60,018 nt of DNA from 66-474 sp036279975 (GTDB lineage: Bacteria > Pseudomonadota > Gammaproteobacteria > Xanthomonadales > Rhodanobacteraceae): positions 1 to 60,018 of the forward strand of contig DASURP010000014.1 of NCBI GenBank assembly GCA_036279975.1, given 5' to 3'. The translations under genes and the position numbers were made by a program. This document shows positions 42,108 through 50,729 of the stretch, one piece after another (within the stretch, counting starts at the first letter, position 1; every line of letters starts with the position of its first letter). The notes below the pieces were generated by a model. The model made no database searches. It saw nothing but the letters and a program-made list of their open reading frames with translations, and was not told the origin of the DNA.

Positions 42108-42136
42108 TCGAACAGGTCGTGCTTACTTGTGATAAT
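42108..42136 (+). promoter_or_regulatory. Candidate promoter of envC
   Basis: TCGAAC (42108-42113) and GATAAT (42131-42136) are spaced by 17 bp. The predicted transcript would start only a few bases before ATG 42145, so the message may be nearly leaderless, or translation may start at ATG 42166. This is consensus likeness only. Confidence 0.35.
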
Positions 42137-42144
42137 CGTCGCAT

Positions 42145-43326
42145 ATGCTTTTGCCGTTTCCCCGAATGCGTGAATGGCTGCCGACGCTGGCGACGTGCGC
42201 GCTGGCCGTTGCAGTGTGCAGCGCCGGCGCCGAGCCGCCCGTGTCGTCTGCGCCGGCCGCACAGGCATCACGCGAAGCAGCCACCCGCTCGCAGCTGGCG
42301 GCGGTGCGCGCCGAGATCGCGAAGATCGCCACGGCACAGCATGCAACCGCGGCCCGGCGCGACGCGATCAATGCCAGGCTCGCCGAACAGGCTGCACAAT
42401 TGAACCAGGCCGCCAGGGCCGTGCAGGAATCCGACGCGGCGATCACTGCCAAATCCGCTGCGCTGGCGGATCTCGAACAGCAGCGCACACAAATCGAGAC
42501 TGGCCTGGCCGGCCAGCGCGCGGCCCTTGCCGACCTGCTGCGCGCGGCCTACACCCTCGACCGCGGCTCCAGCCTCGCGCTGCTGCTGGGCAACGACGAC
42601 ATCGCGAAGGTCGATCGCGCGCTGGCCTATTCGCGCTACTTCCAGCACGACCGCGTGCAGCGCATCCGCGCGCTGCTCGGTCAGATCGCGCAACTCGACA
42701 AGCTCTCGGCATCGATCGACGCGGAAACCGCGGCGCTGCAGCAGCAGCGCGATCAGCGCGCGGCGCAGGCGACCCAGCTCGAGCAGGCGCGCAACGCACA
42801 GGCCGGACTGCTCGCGCAGGCCAACCGGCAACTCGACCAGCAGCGGGACAAGCTGGCGGCACTGCAACGCGATGCCGATGCCCTCGACCGGTTGTTGCAG
42901 CAACTGCAGGACGTGTTCGCCGACATTCCGCCTCAGCTCGGCAGCAACACCCCGTTCGGACAGATGCGTGGCAAGTTGCCGTGGCCGGTCGCCGGCCGAC
43001 CCAGGCGCGGCTCGGGGATCCTCAAGCAGGGCGTGGTGATCGCGACCCCGCCGGGGGCACGGGTGCGCGCCGTGGCCTACGGGCGCGTGGCATGGGCCGA
43101 CTTCATGCGCGGTTACGGGATACTTGTGATCATTGACCAGGGCGACGGCTGGATGAGCCTGTACGGCGGCAACGAGTCGGCTTCCGTCGAAGCCGGCGAC
43201 TGGGTACAACCCGGCCAGCCGATCGCCACGGTCGGGCGCAGTCCGGAACAGGGTGGTGCCTGGTTCGGCCTGCGCCACGACGGCAAGCCGGTCGATCCGC
43301 AGGGCTGGTTCGCCACGCGCCAATGA
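42145..43326 (+). CDS. envC: EnvC-like murein hydrolase activator
   Basis: The 393-residue protein has an N-terminal export signal (LPTLATCALAVAVCSAGA), two long coiled-coil segments (~35-130 and ~175-265) and a C-terminal LytM/M23 domain (~280-390; GVVIATPPGARVRAVAYGRVAWADFMRGYGILVIIDQG and YGGNESASVEAGDWVQPGQ). The metal-binding residues of active M23 peptidases are missing, as in E. coli EnvC, which activates amidases AmiA/AmiB at division instead of cutting. ATG 42166 is an alternative start. It is followed 70 bp later by ctpA, a common pairing. Confidence 0.88.
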   Translation: MLLPFPRMREWLPTLATCALAVAVCSAGAEPPVSSAPAAQASREAATRSQLAAVRAEIAKIATAQHATAARRDAINARLAEQAAQLNQAARAVQESDAAITAKSAALADLEQQRTQIETGLAGQRAALADLLRAAYTLDRGSSLALLLGNDDIAKVDRALAYSRYFQHDRVQRIRALLGQIAQLDKLSASIDAETAALQQQRDQRAAQATQLEQARNAQAGLLAQANRQLDQQRDKLAALQRDADALDRLLQQLQDVFADIPPQLGSNTPFGQMRGKLPWPVAGRPRRGSGILKQGVVIATPPGARVRAVAYGRVAWADFMRGYGILVIIDQGDGWMSLYGGNESASVEAGDWVQPGQPIATVGRSPEQGGAWFGLRHDGKPVDPQGWFATRQ

Positions 43327-43396
43327 CGCCGCCCGATGCGCCTACAATGAACCGCCGCACCTCCTCCGCCTTGATCCAGACCATCCCGGTATCCCC

Positions 43397-44755
43397 ATGC
43401 TCCGACCTTTGCAAGTTGTCCTTGGCTGCCTGCTGTTTTCCTGCTGCAGCATCGTGTTCGCCGCGCCGCCCGCCCGATCCACGGCAACACCCGCCCCGGC
43501 CGGCAGCGCGGCGACAGCGCCGGCAAGTGCGCCCGACGGCGCTGATGCCCCGAGCCTCGAGCAGATCCAGGCCTTCACCCGCGCCTTCGAGATGGTCAAG
43601 CAGGCCTACGTCGCGCCGGTTGCCAACCGGGAACTGATGCAATCGGCGATACGCGGCATGCTGTCCGGGCTGGACCCGCACAGTGAATTCCTCGACCGCA
43701 GCGAACTCAGGAACCTCACCGAGGATACCTCGGGCGCCTACACCGGTCTCGGCATCGAAGTGGCGCAGGCCAACCACCATCTGGTCATCATCGCGCCGCT
43801 GGACGGCGGACCGGCCAAGCGCGCGGGCATCCTGGCCGGCGACGTGATCGTGGGCATCGACGGCGTGCCGGTGCAACCGGATGGCATCGATGCATCGATA
43901 AAGACTCTGCGTGGACCGATCGGCTCGAAGATCACGCTGACGATCCTGCACGCGGACAGCAGCAAGCCCGTCACCATCCCGCTGGTGCGCGAGCGCATCC
44001 GCGTGTCCAGCGTGACCGCCCGGATGCTGGAACCAGGTTACGCCTACCTCCGCGTCAGCGAGTTCCAGGAGGACACCGCGAACGAACTGACCCGCGCGCT
44101 CGAGAAACTGCAGAAAGAGCACGGGCCATTGCGCGGCGCCGTGCTGGACCTGCGTTCCAACCCGGGCGGGCTGCTGACCAGCGCGGTCGGCGTCGCCGAC
44201 GATTTCCTGGACTCGGGGCCCATCGTCAGCACCCGTGGCCGGCTGCCACAATCGAACCTGAAATTCAGCGCCACGCCGGGCGACCTGCTGGACGGCGCGC
44301 CGATGGTGGTGCTGGTGGACAACGGCACGGCCTCGGCGGCCGAAATCGTCACCGGCGCGCTGAAAGACGACCGCCGCGCGCTGGTGATGGGCCGGCGCAC
44401 CTTCGGCAAGGGTTCGGTGCAGACCATCCTGCCACTCGGCAACGGCGATGCGGTGAAACTCACCACCGCGCGCTACTACACGCCCAATGGCACCTCGATC
44501 CAGGCCGCCGGCATCACGCCCGACATCACGCTGGGCAACGTCACCGTCGCCGCCGATCGCGATCCGTCGCTGGTCGACGACGAACACGAAAGCGACCTTC
44601 CCAACCACCTCGCCGGCACCCATGCCGCCAGCACCGAGGCCGACACGGGCGATCTCGCGATGCAGGATTACGCCTTGTCCGAGGCGCTGCACGTGCTGAA
44701 GGGCCTGGCCCTGGCGCGGGGCACAACCCCGGCAGCGGCGACCAGCACGCACTGA
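43397..44755 (+). CDS. ctpA: Carboxy-terminal processing protease (S41)
   Basis: The 452-residue protein has a signal peptide (LQVVLGCLLFSCCSIVFA), a PDZ domain (~100-185; YTGLGIEV, GGPAKRAGILAGDVIVGIDG) and an S41 serine protease core with DLRSNPGGLL, Ser313 (NGTASAAE) and Lys338 (RRTFGKGSVQ) as the Ser/Lys dyad. It acts in the periplasm on C-termini of target proteins, typically regulating peptidoglycan hydrolases. The C-terminal ~80 residues are Asp/Ala-rich. It follows envC and converges with an MFS gene. Confidence 0.92.
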   Translation: MLRPLQVVLGCLLFSCCSIVFAAPPARSTATPAPAGSAATAPASAPDGADAPSLEQIQAFTRAFEMVKQAYVAPVANRELMQSAIRGMLSGLDPHSEFLDRSELRNLTEDTSGAYTGLGIEVAQANHHLVIIAPLDGGPAKRAGILAGDVIVGIDGVPVQPDGIDASIKTLRGPIGSKITLTILHADSSKPVTIPLVRERIRVSSVTARMLEPGYAYLRVSEFQEDTANELTRALEKLQKEHGPLRGAVLDLRSNPGGLLTSAVGVADDFLDSGPIVSTRGRLPQSNLKFSATPGDLLDGAPMVVLVDNGTASAAEIVTGALKDDRRALVMGRRTFGKGSVQTILPLGNGDAVKLTTARYYTPNGTSIQAAGITPDITLGNVTVAADRDPSLVDDEHESDLPNHLAGTHAASTEADTGDLAMQDYALSEALHVLKGLALARGTTPAAATSTH

Positions 44756-44765
44756 ACGGGGCCCG

Positions 44766-46382
44766 TCACGGCGTCCGGCCGGAAACACGCAGGTCACGCT
44801 GGATGTCTTCCAGGTCGTGTCCGCTGGTCTCGACGCCGCCGCGCCACAGCATCGCCCCGGCGCAGGCCATCGGCACCGCGATCACCAGTGCAGACACCAG
44901 GAAGCTGTCAAACACCCCCGCCACGCCCAGCCCGGCGCCGAGGATGCCGCCGGCCTTGGAACCCGCGGCGACCAAGCCGGAACCGGTGCCACGCAGGTGC
45001 ACCGGATAGATCTCGGCGGAATACGGGATCATCGTCGCGATCACGCCGCTGATCGCAATCAGCAATAGCACCGTGGCGGTGATGGTCAGCGCCTGCGCGC
45101 GCAGGCCGCCGACCTCGATCGCCGCGAACACCAGCAGCGCAATCACGGTCAGGGCCATGAACAGCACCAGCGACTTGAAGCTGCTCCAGTGCTGGTACAG
45201 CCACACCACCACCGCGATGCCGGGGATCGCCAGCAGCGCCGATTTCGCCATCAACTCGCTGGCGGCGCGTGAATCCAGCCCGAGCTTGTGCAGGTTGGCG
45301 GGCAGCCACAGCACGAATCCGAAATTGACCAGCCCCCACGCCAGTCCGCACACCATCAGCGCGATCGTGATGCGGGCGTGGCGGCCGCGCAGCATGTCGC
45401 GCAGGCCGGCGCGCGGCTGGTGGATCTCCATGATCGGGGCGTCCTCGCCGGCGGCGCTCTCGACCAGCGCGCTCGCCGAGCCCGCGAAGCGCGCCAGGAC
45501 CGACCGTGCCTGGTCGGCCAGCCCGGCGTTGGCGAGGAAGCGTGGCGATTCCGGGATATAGCGGTTGAGCAGCAAGATCACCGCACCGGTCGGCAGGTTC
45601 AACAACCACAGCGCGCGCCAACTGAAACTCGGTTCGAGCAAGGTGGCCGCACCCGACGCCGCGAGGTAACCCGCCGAGGTGCCGACACCACCCAGGGTGA
45701 CCAGCAGCCAGCCGCGGTGGCGCGCGGGCACCGTCTCCGCCATCAGGGTGAACGCGATCGGCAGCATGCCGCCCGCCGCCGCGCCCATCATGAAACACAT
45801 CACCAGGTTCCAGTGGAACGACGGCATCGTGCCGCATATCGCAGTGCCCATGAACAGCAACGCCGACAACAGGATCGCCGCACGCCGCCCGAACACGTCG
45901 GCGAGGCGGCCCCACACCACCGAACCGACCGCGGTGCCGACCAATGCCGACAACGCGAGCCAGCCGGCGCGCGACATGCCGATGCCGTATTCGTGCGCCA
46001 TCCCCGGCATCACGAACGCGATCGAGGCCGGCTTCATCACGTCGATGGTCAGCGCGACCGCCAGCACTGCCACCAGCTTCCAGTGTTCGCGATTGAGCGG
46101 CACGCCATCGGCGACGTGCCAGTGCAGGCGTTCGCCGCCGCGCGTGGTCAGGCGCACCTGGGCAAGCCGCGGTGTCAACCCGTACCCCGCCAGCAACACG
46201 CCCGCCGGGATCAGCAGCATGCCGAGTTCCATCGACAGGTCCATCGGCATGCCGGCGAGATGGAAATGCATCGGCGCCGCCATCACGTACATCGGCAGGT
46301 GCAGGCACACGCCGGCCGCAACCGCGAGGCAACCGAGCCAGAACGCGGCGGGGCGATGGAATGTCACGCGATCCGTTGGCAC
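44766..46382 (-). CDS. MFS transporter of the sugar/organic-acid porter type
   Basis: The ~538-residue protein has 12 core helices plus two extra N-terminal ones (FWLGCLAVAAGVCLHL and LGMLLIPAGVLLAGYGL). Motif A is GRLADVFGRRAAIL, and PESPRFLANAG after helix 6 is the sugar-porter signature. The central loop is ~60 residues. The C-terminal tail (GHDLEDIQRDLRVSG) is cytosolic. Substrate is unknown. I chose GTG 46382; ATG 46442 would add 20 unconvincing residues. The N-terminal extension is unusual for the family. Confidence 0.78.
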   Translation of the reverse strand: MPTDRVTFHRPAAFWLGCLAVAAGVCLHLPMYVMAAPMHFHLAGMPMDLSMELGMLLIPAGVLLAGYGLTPRLAQVRLTTRGGERLHWHVADGVPLNREHWKLVAVLAVALTIDVMKPASIAFVMPGMAHEYGIGMSRAGWLALSALVGTAVGSVVWGRLADVFGRRAAILLSALLFMGTAICGTMPSFHWNLVMCFMMGAAAGGMLPIAFTLMAETVPARHRGWLLVTLGGVGTSAGYLAASGAATLLEPSFSWRALWLLNLPTGAVILLLNRYIPESPRFLANAGLADQARSVLARFAGSASALVESAAGEDAPIMEIHQPRAGLRDMLRGRHARITIALMVCGLAWGLVNFGFVLWLPANLHKLGLDSRAASELMAKSALLAIPGIAVVVWLYQHWSSFKSLVLFMALTVIALLVFAAIEVGGLRAQALTITATVLLLIAISGVIATMIPYSAEIYPVHLRGTGSGLVAAGSKAGGILGAGLGVAGVFDSFLVSALVIAVPMACAGAMLWRGGVETSGHDLEDIQRDLRVSGRTP

Positions 46383-46578
46383 GCGCCGCGATTCCCGAAA
46401 GAGGCGAGTGTAGCAAGTGCGTTCAGGGTGCCTGATGCGCAAACGCCGGCGCGGAGGATCGCGCCGGCGCCGACACGCCGCGTCGAAGCCGTCCTACAGG
46501 CATCCGCGTGCCTGGCCCATTCCGCGGCGTCCGGGCAACAGCGAGCATTCACGCCAGTGCCACCGACGGAGAGAAACC

Positions 46579-47211
46579 ATGCACGCCAGGGCCCCAAATC
46601 CGGAAAGGAACACGACATTGCGCAGGTTCATGGCGGCGGCCTGCCTGCTTGCCGTTTGCGCCGTCGCCGGCACCTTGCACGCGGCGCCCATCTTCGAGTG
46701 CAGCGACGGTCCGGGGCACATCGCGTTCCAGGATACGCCGTGCGCCGTGCGTGCCAACCAGCGCAAGCTCGACGTGCAACCGCTGCCGACGGTCGGCGAC
46801 CCTGCGGAAGTCGCCCGCCACGTCCGGGCGCAGACCGCGCGCGACCGGCATGCGCCGCGACCCTCGCGCCACGCACGCCGCCCGCGCGCGACGCGGCGCC
46901 ATGCGCGCACGCCGGCAAAGATGTCATGGGAATGCCACGCCGCGGATGGCGAAGTTTTCTATCGACACGCGCGCTGCCCATCCTCGGTGCCGGGCGACGG
47001 CGTGGTGCGCAGCCGCTACGCGGAAAGGATGCCCAGCGGGCGCGGCCACCACAATGCATGGAGCCGCGTGCGGGTGCACGGCACGAAGATCACGCGCAGC
47101 GAGGCCTGCCGTCGCATTCACTCCGCCTCGGCATCGGGTCGGGACGGCCACCTGCGCGATGCGACCGTCTCCACCTACGATCACCTGATGGGGCGCGATC
47201 CCTGCGGCTGA
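46579..47211 (+). CDS. Exported DUF4124-like protein
   Basis: The 210-residue protein has a signal peptide (RRFMAAACLLAVCAVAGTLHA) and then IFECSDGPGHIAFQDTPC, the DUF4124 signature. A very basic His/Arg/Pro segment (~95-115) follows, and a second cysteine-containing half (WECHAADGEVFYRHARC) that looks like a repeat of the first. GGAGAG lies 7 nt before ATG 46579. Function is unknown; the Arg-rich middle may bind polyanions, which is a guess. Confidence 0.7.
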   Translation: MHARAPNPERNTTLRRFMAAACLLAVCAVAGTLHAAPIFECSDGPGHIAFQDTPCAVRANQRKLDVQPLPTVGDPAEVARHVRAQTARDRHAPRPSRHARRPRATRRHARTPAKMSWECHAADGEVFYRHARCPSSVPGDGVVRSRYAERMPSGRGHHNAWSRVRVHGTKITRSEACRRIHSASASGRDGHLRDATVSTYDHLMGRDPCG

Positions 47212-47215
47212 TGGC

Positions 47216-48163
47216 TCACGCGTGCGTGCGCGTGCGCGCGGCCGCCGCGCCGCGCTCACGCGCACGCACCCCCGCCAACCCGGCCGGCGGCACCGCGCGG
47301 AAACGCGCGGCCTCGTCCAGCAACCACTCGCGGAAAGCCATGAAACCAGCGTGCTTGCGTGAACGCTCGGGATAGACGAGATAATGCCAGCGCCTGGCTT
47401 TCATCAACTCCGGGAACAGCGCGACCAGCTGTCCGGTTTCGATCAGCGGCCTGACCATGGTCGTGCGCCCCAGCGCCACGCCGATGCCTTCCACCGCCGC
47501 GCGCTGGCGTGATTCCGAATCGTTGAACGAGGCGGCGTAGCGTTGCGGCGGTTTGCCGCCGTACATCGCAAACCAGTCCGGCCAGGGATCCTCCGGACAC
47601 AGCAGCGGCAGCTCGCCGAGATCCTGCAGGCGCGGCCGCTTGCGCCCCGCCAGCAAGGACGGGCTCGCCACCGGCGTCAACCACTCTTCCAACAGCGACT
47701 CGACGACGAGCCCGGGCCAGTCGCCGACGCCATAGCGCAGGGCTGCGTCGAAACGGCCGTCCGCGAAATCCACCAGCTCGATCGACGAATCCAGGTTCAG
47801 TTCGACCTCGGGATGGCGCGTGACGAAACGCGGCAGGCGTGGCAGCAGCCAGCTCGAGGCCATCGAAGGCATCGCCGACAACGACAAGGCGTTGTCGCTG
47901 CGCTCGCACAGCGGCTTCAGCGCGTCCTCGATGGCCTCCAGGTGCGGCGCCACGTTGTCGAGCAGGCGCTGGCCTTCGGCGGTCAGCTTCAGGCCGCGCG
48001 GACCGCGCACGAACAACCGGCAGTCGATGCGTTCCTCCAGCAGCCGGATCTGGTGGCTCAACGCACTCACGGTCAGGTGCAGCCGCTCCGCCGCGCGGGT
48101 GAGGTTGCGCGCGCGCGCTGCCGCGACGAAAGCGTGCAGGGAATGGAGTGGGGCACGTGCCAT
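47216..48163 (-). CDS. LysR-family regulator (GcvA-like)
   Basis: The 315-residue protein has the N-terminal helix-turn-helix LHSLHAFVAAARARNLTRAAERLHLTVSALSHQIRLLEERI and an effector domain with FVTRHPEVELNLDSSIELVDFADGRFDAALRYGVGDWPGL, characteristic of the GcvA/AmpR subgroup. The last ~20 residues are Arg/Ala-rich and atypical. It is divergent from the small-protein gene at 48274, and a palindrome TCAA-N7-TTGA lies in the shared region, so it is the likely regulator of that gene and, through a second copy of the site, of the EamA gene. Confidence 0.9.
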   Translation of the reverse strand: MARAPLHSLHAFVAAARARNLTRAAERLHLTVSALSHQIRLLEERIDCRLFVRGPRGLKLTAEGQRLLDNVAPHLEAIEDALKPLCERSDNALSLSAMPSMASSWLLPRLPRFVTRHPEVELNLDSSIELVDFADGRFDAALRYGVGDWPGLVVESLLEEWLTPVASPSLLAGRKRPRLQDLGELPLLCPEDPWPDWFAMYGGKPPQRYAASFNDSESRQRAAVEGIGVALGRTTMVRPLIETGQLVALFPELMKARRWHYLVYPERSRKHAGFMAFREWLLDEAARFRAVPPAGLAGVRARERGAAAARTRTHA

Positions 48164-48175
48164 GTTCGATTTTCC

Positions 48176-48190
48176 TCAATACAAGTTTGA
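48176..48190. promoter_or_regulatory. Candidate LysR operator TCAA-N7-TTGA (copy 1)
   Basis: TCAA (48176-48179) and TTGA (48187-48190) form a dyad in the 110-bp region between the LysR gene and the divergent small gene. The same dyad recurs exactly 570 bp away (48746-48760), at the same distance from the next ATG. LysR regulators bind such dyads near their own divergent promoters. Confidence 0.55.
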
Positions 48191-48360
48191 AAAACCATCG
48201 CTACCGCGAACCCTCTTCCTGGCCTATTGTTGCGCCTCACAGGGCTTCAACGCAACACGACCAGAGGTGTCCCATGTTGAAGGAATTGGCAAAGCTATCG
48301 GGTGGCATGTTGTTCCTGGGCGGACACGTGACCAACTGGCAGACTGCGCGGTTGCTGGCG
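48187..48360 (+). repeat. Imperfect direct repeat, copy 1 (promoter plus N-terminal codons)
   Basis: This segment aligns without gaps to 48757-48930. It covers the operator half-site, promoter-like GCCTATTGTTGC, the leader AACACGACCAGAGGTG with its ribosome site, and about 29 codons of the small protein. It is a clear local duplication. Confidence 0.8.
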
Positions 48361-48522
48361 CACGACGAGTCTCCGCTGATGCGGTTTCCGGGCAACAGGG
48401 GGCGCCGGCGCAACGACAACCTGTATGGCCGCGATCGGGTCGAGCCATTGATGCTCGCCGCGGTATCGTTCGGCTCCTTCCTGCTGCTGTGCAGCGCCGC
48501 ATTCGGCCTGGCCTCGGTTTGA
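48274..48522 (+). CDS. Small protein (82 aa) paralogous to the N-terminus of the EamA exporter
   Basis: It begins MLKELAKLSGGMLFLGGHVTNW, nearly the same as the start of the EamA protein at 48844. After a basic, Asn/Arg-rich stretch it ends in one hydrophobic helix (LMLAAVSFGSFLLLCSAAFGL), which also resembles the first helix of the exporter (LLLLAAIWGGSFLFL). It could be an independent small membrane protein or the remnant of a duplicated exporter. A perfect 10-bp inverted repeat (48530-48539/48560-48569) follows the stop. AGAGGTG precedes ATG 48274. Confidence 0.65.
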   Translation: MLKELAKLSGGMLFLGGHVTNWQTARLLAHDESPLMRFPGNRGRRRNDNLYGRDRVEPLMLAAVSFGSFLLLCSAAFGLASV

Positions 48523-48740
48523 TGCCGTCGGCGATCCGGAGGGACTCGTGCCTGCCATGCCGGATCGCCACGCCGGGAATCCACTCGACATGCCCGTGTG
48601 CAACATGTCTTCTCTTCCAATGCCGGCAACCGCCACGCCAGGTGCAATGGCGGTCGCCGCAGTGACCTGCGCGGATGGCGGCAGGCCCGCGCCCGCCGCG
48701 AAGCTGGCCGGCGGACGCGGCGCCGGCTCCCATATTGGAA
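48523..48740. other. Gap between the small protein and the EamA promoter
   Basis: The only structure seen is an inverted repeat GGCGATCCGG (48530-48539) / CCGGATCGCC (48560-48569) with a 20-nt loop, just after the small gene; it has no T-run but could be a transcript end. The remainder is without recognisable features up to the second operator copy. Confidence 0.4.
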
Positions 48741-48745
48741 ATTGT

Positions 48746-48760
48746 TCAAGCCTCGCTTGA
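48746..48760. promoter_or_regulatory. Candidate LysR operator TCAA-N7-TTGA (copy 2)
   Basis: TCAA (48746-48749) and TTGA (48757-48760) match copy 1 in sequence, spacing and distance to the start codon. Here the dyad extends to TTCAAG-N5-CTTGAA. It would place the EamA gene under the same regulator as the small gene. Confidence 0.55.
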
Positions 48761-48930
48761 AAAAACGTCGCTTCCGGGGCCGCTTGGCGGAGCCTATCGT
48801 CGCACCCTTCAGGGTAGCCGCGCAACACGATTGGAGGTGCTCCATGTTGAGGGAATTGACAGGACTCTCGGGCGGACTGCTGTTCCAGGGCGGACACGTA
48901 ACCAACTTCGAAACCGCGCGCCTGTTGGCG
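48757..48930 (+). repeat. Imperfect direct repeat, copy 2 (promoter plus N-terminal codons)
   Basis: This is the second copy of the segment at 48187-48360, at a constant offset of 570 bp. It includes promoter-like GCCTATCGTCGC, the leader AACACGATTGGAGGTG and the first ~29 codons of the EamA protein. Confidence 0.8.
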
Positions 48931-49908
48931 CGGGGCGAACCTGGTCCGTCCGGGCAACCACGCGGCGTACTGCGGAGGCACGCCGCGCGCGCGGCAGGCC
49001 GCGACTGGCGCACGCCGGTCGAACTGTTGTTGCTGGCAGCGATCTGGGGCGGCTCGTTCCTGTTCCTCAGGATCGCCGCGCCCAGGTTCGGCCCGGTATC
49101 CCTGGCCGATGCGCGCCTCGCGCTCGGGGCGCTGGTGTTGTCGCCGTTCCTGTGGCGTGCACGGCGGCAACTCGCCGCGACCGGCTGGTTCAAGATCGCC
49201 GCCATCGGCCTGGTCAACACCCTGCTGCCGTTCCTGCTGTTCGCGTGGAGCGCGGAGCGCGCGCCCGCGGGCGTCAGCGCCATCGTCAACAGCATGGCGG
49301 TACCGTTCGCGGCGCTGGCAGCCTTCGCGATGTTTGGCGAGCAAATCGGCGGGCGCCGCCTGTCGGGACTGGTACTCGGATTGGTGGGCGTCGTGGTGCT
49401 GGCCAGTGGCGACATGGCCGGGATCGGCCTGGCCCCCGCGGTCGTGGCCGGCGCGGCGGCGGCCCTGCTGTACGGCGTCTCGGCCAACCTGGTCAAACGG
49501 TACTTCTCGGGCCTGCCGGCCGCTGCAGTTGCGGCGGCGACGCTGGCGTGGGGCGCACTGTTGCTGTCGCCATTTGCAGCATGGCAGTGGCCGGCCGCGC
49601 GCATCCCCGTGCAGGCGTGGGCCAGCCTGGTCGCGCTCGGCGTGGTCTGCACCGGCTTCGCCTACGCGATCTACTATCGCCTGATCCAGCGCGTCGGTGC
49701 GCCGCGCGCGACCACGGTGACCTATCTCGTGCCGATCTTCGGCGTGCTGTGGGCATGGCTGGCCCTGGACGAACCGCTGACGCTCACGATGGCCGCAGGC
49801 GGGGTGCTGATCCTGGGCGGCATGCTGCTCGGCCAGGCGCAGGCCCGCGTGCGATTTCGGCAACGGGTGGCCACGCCGAACAAACCCTGCCTGGACTGCG
49901 AACATTGA
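48844..49908 (+). CDS. EamA/DMT-family exporter with an added N-terminal leader
   Basis: The 354-residue protein has ten membrane helices in two EamA repeats, the first starting at about residue 58 (VELLLLAAIWGGSFLFLRIAAPRFGPV) and the second after ~190 (AAAALLYGVSANLVKRYF). RhtA/YdcZ-like relatives export amino acids or other metabolites. The first ~55 residues (MLRELTGLSGGLLFQGGHVTN onward) are not part of the usual family and match the small protein upstream. GGAGGTG precedes ATG 48844. The C-terminus ends with two cysteines (CLDCEH). Substrate unknown; a GcvA-like regulator hints at an amino acid or related compound. Confidence 0.85.
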   Translation: MLRELTGLSGGLLFQGGHVTNFETARLLARGEPGPSGQPRGVLRRHAARAAGRDWRTPVELLLLAAIWGGSFLFLRIAAPRFGPVSLADARLALGALVLSPFLWRARRQLAATGWFKIAAIGLVNTLLPFLLFAWSAERAPAGVSAIVNSMAVPFAALAAFAMFGEQIGGRRLSGLVLGLVGVVVLASGDMAGIGLAPAVVAGAAAALLYGVSANLVKRYFSGLPAAAVAAATLAWGALLLSPFAAWQWPAARIPVQAWASLVALGVVCTGFAYAIYYRLIQRVGAPRATTVTYLVPIFGVLWAWLALDEPLTLTMAAGGVLILGGMLLGQAQARVRFRQRVATPNKPCLDCEH

Positions 49909-49943
49909 AGGACAGCCGGCGGAGAGGCGGGTACACTCGACGC

Positions 49944-50687
49944 ATGAGCACACCCGCCCCTTCGTTCCGGCTGCTTCCGCTTTTTTCCATCGGCATCGTC
50001 GCGGGACTGGCGATCACCGGCTGTTCGCAACAGGGCGCGCCGCCCCCCGCGGCGCCGTCGGCATCCGCGCGGGCGGCCGTGGACGCCACGGCGGCAGCCA
50101 GGGAACTGAAGCTCTACCAGGACATGCTGGCCCAACACGCCGAGAACCTGGCCGCACCGGTCGGCGAGGAAATCGTCAAGAAATATCCGGGCACGCCCGC
50201 CGCCGCCGAGGTGCAGAAGACGCTGGCGCAGGTCCAGGCCACGGCAAAGGGGAAAGCCGAGCACGAGCGGCTTGCGAACCTGTGGTGGTACCAGACCGCA
50301 AACGTACAGGGCCTGCAACACACGGCAAGCATCTACGCAACCGGCAAGCCGCGCGGCGAGAGCACGAGGCTGGTGCTGCGCCGGCACGTGAAATGGGGCC
50401 AGAGCGTTTACTTGTTCGCACCGGATGGCAGCCAGGGTTTCGCGTGCAAGGATTTGTGCAACGTCGTGATGCATTTCGACGGGAAGCGCGAAACCTGGAA
50501 GGCCTACCTGCCGAAGACCGGCGAACCCGCGATGTTCATCAAGGACGACAAACGCTTCATCGCGGCGATGCAAAAGGCCAAGGTGATCGAGATGGACGTC
50601 GCCAGCCGCGAGCACGGCCAGCAGACGCTGAAGTTCGAGGTCGGCGGCTACGATCCGGCGAAGTTCACCCCGCTGCCGAAAAAGTGA
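49944..50687 (+). CDS. Lipoprotein of unknown function
   Basis: The 247-residue protein starts with a lipoprotein signal (LLPLFSIGIVAGLAITGC, lipobox ITGC), followed by an Ala/Pro-rich linker and a conserved-looking domain: KLYQDMLAQHAENLAAPVGEEIVKKYPGTPAAAEVQ, NLWWYQTANVQGLQHTASIY, LVLRRHVKWGQSVYLF and ACKDLCNVVMHFDGKRETW. I do not recognise the family. It converges with the ABC permease-peptidase gene. Confidence 0.72.
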   Translation: MSTPAPSFRLLPLFSIGIVAGLAITGCSQQGAPPPAAPSASARAAVDATAAARELKLYQDMLAQHAENLAAPVGEEIVKKYPGTPAAAEVQKTLAQVQATAKGKAEHERLANLWWYQTANVQGLQHTASIYATGKPRGESTRLVLRRHVKWGQSVYLFAPDGSQGFACKDLCNVVMHFDGKRETWKAYLPKTGEPAMFIKDDKRFIAAMQKAKVIEMDVASREHGQQTLKFEVGGYDPAKFTPLPKK

Positions 50688-50729
50688 CGAGGTCGCGGCC
50701 ACACCACACGGCCCGCCGGCGCGCGCGGC

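Noticed and set aside
42145..43326. EnvC lacking the metal ligands of M23 peptidases as an unusual loss
   Set aside because: Loss of the catalytic residues is normal for EnvC proteins, which activate amidases rather than cut peptidoglycan.
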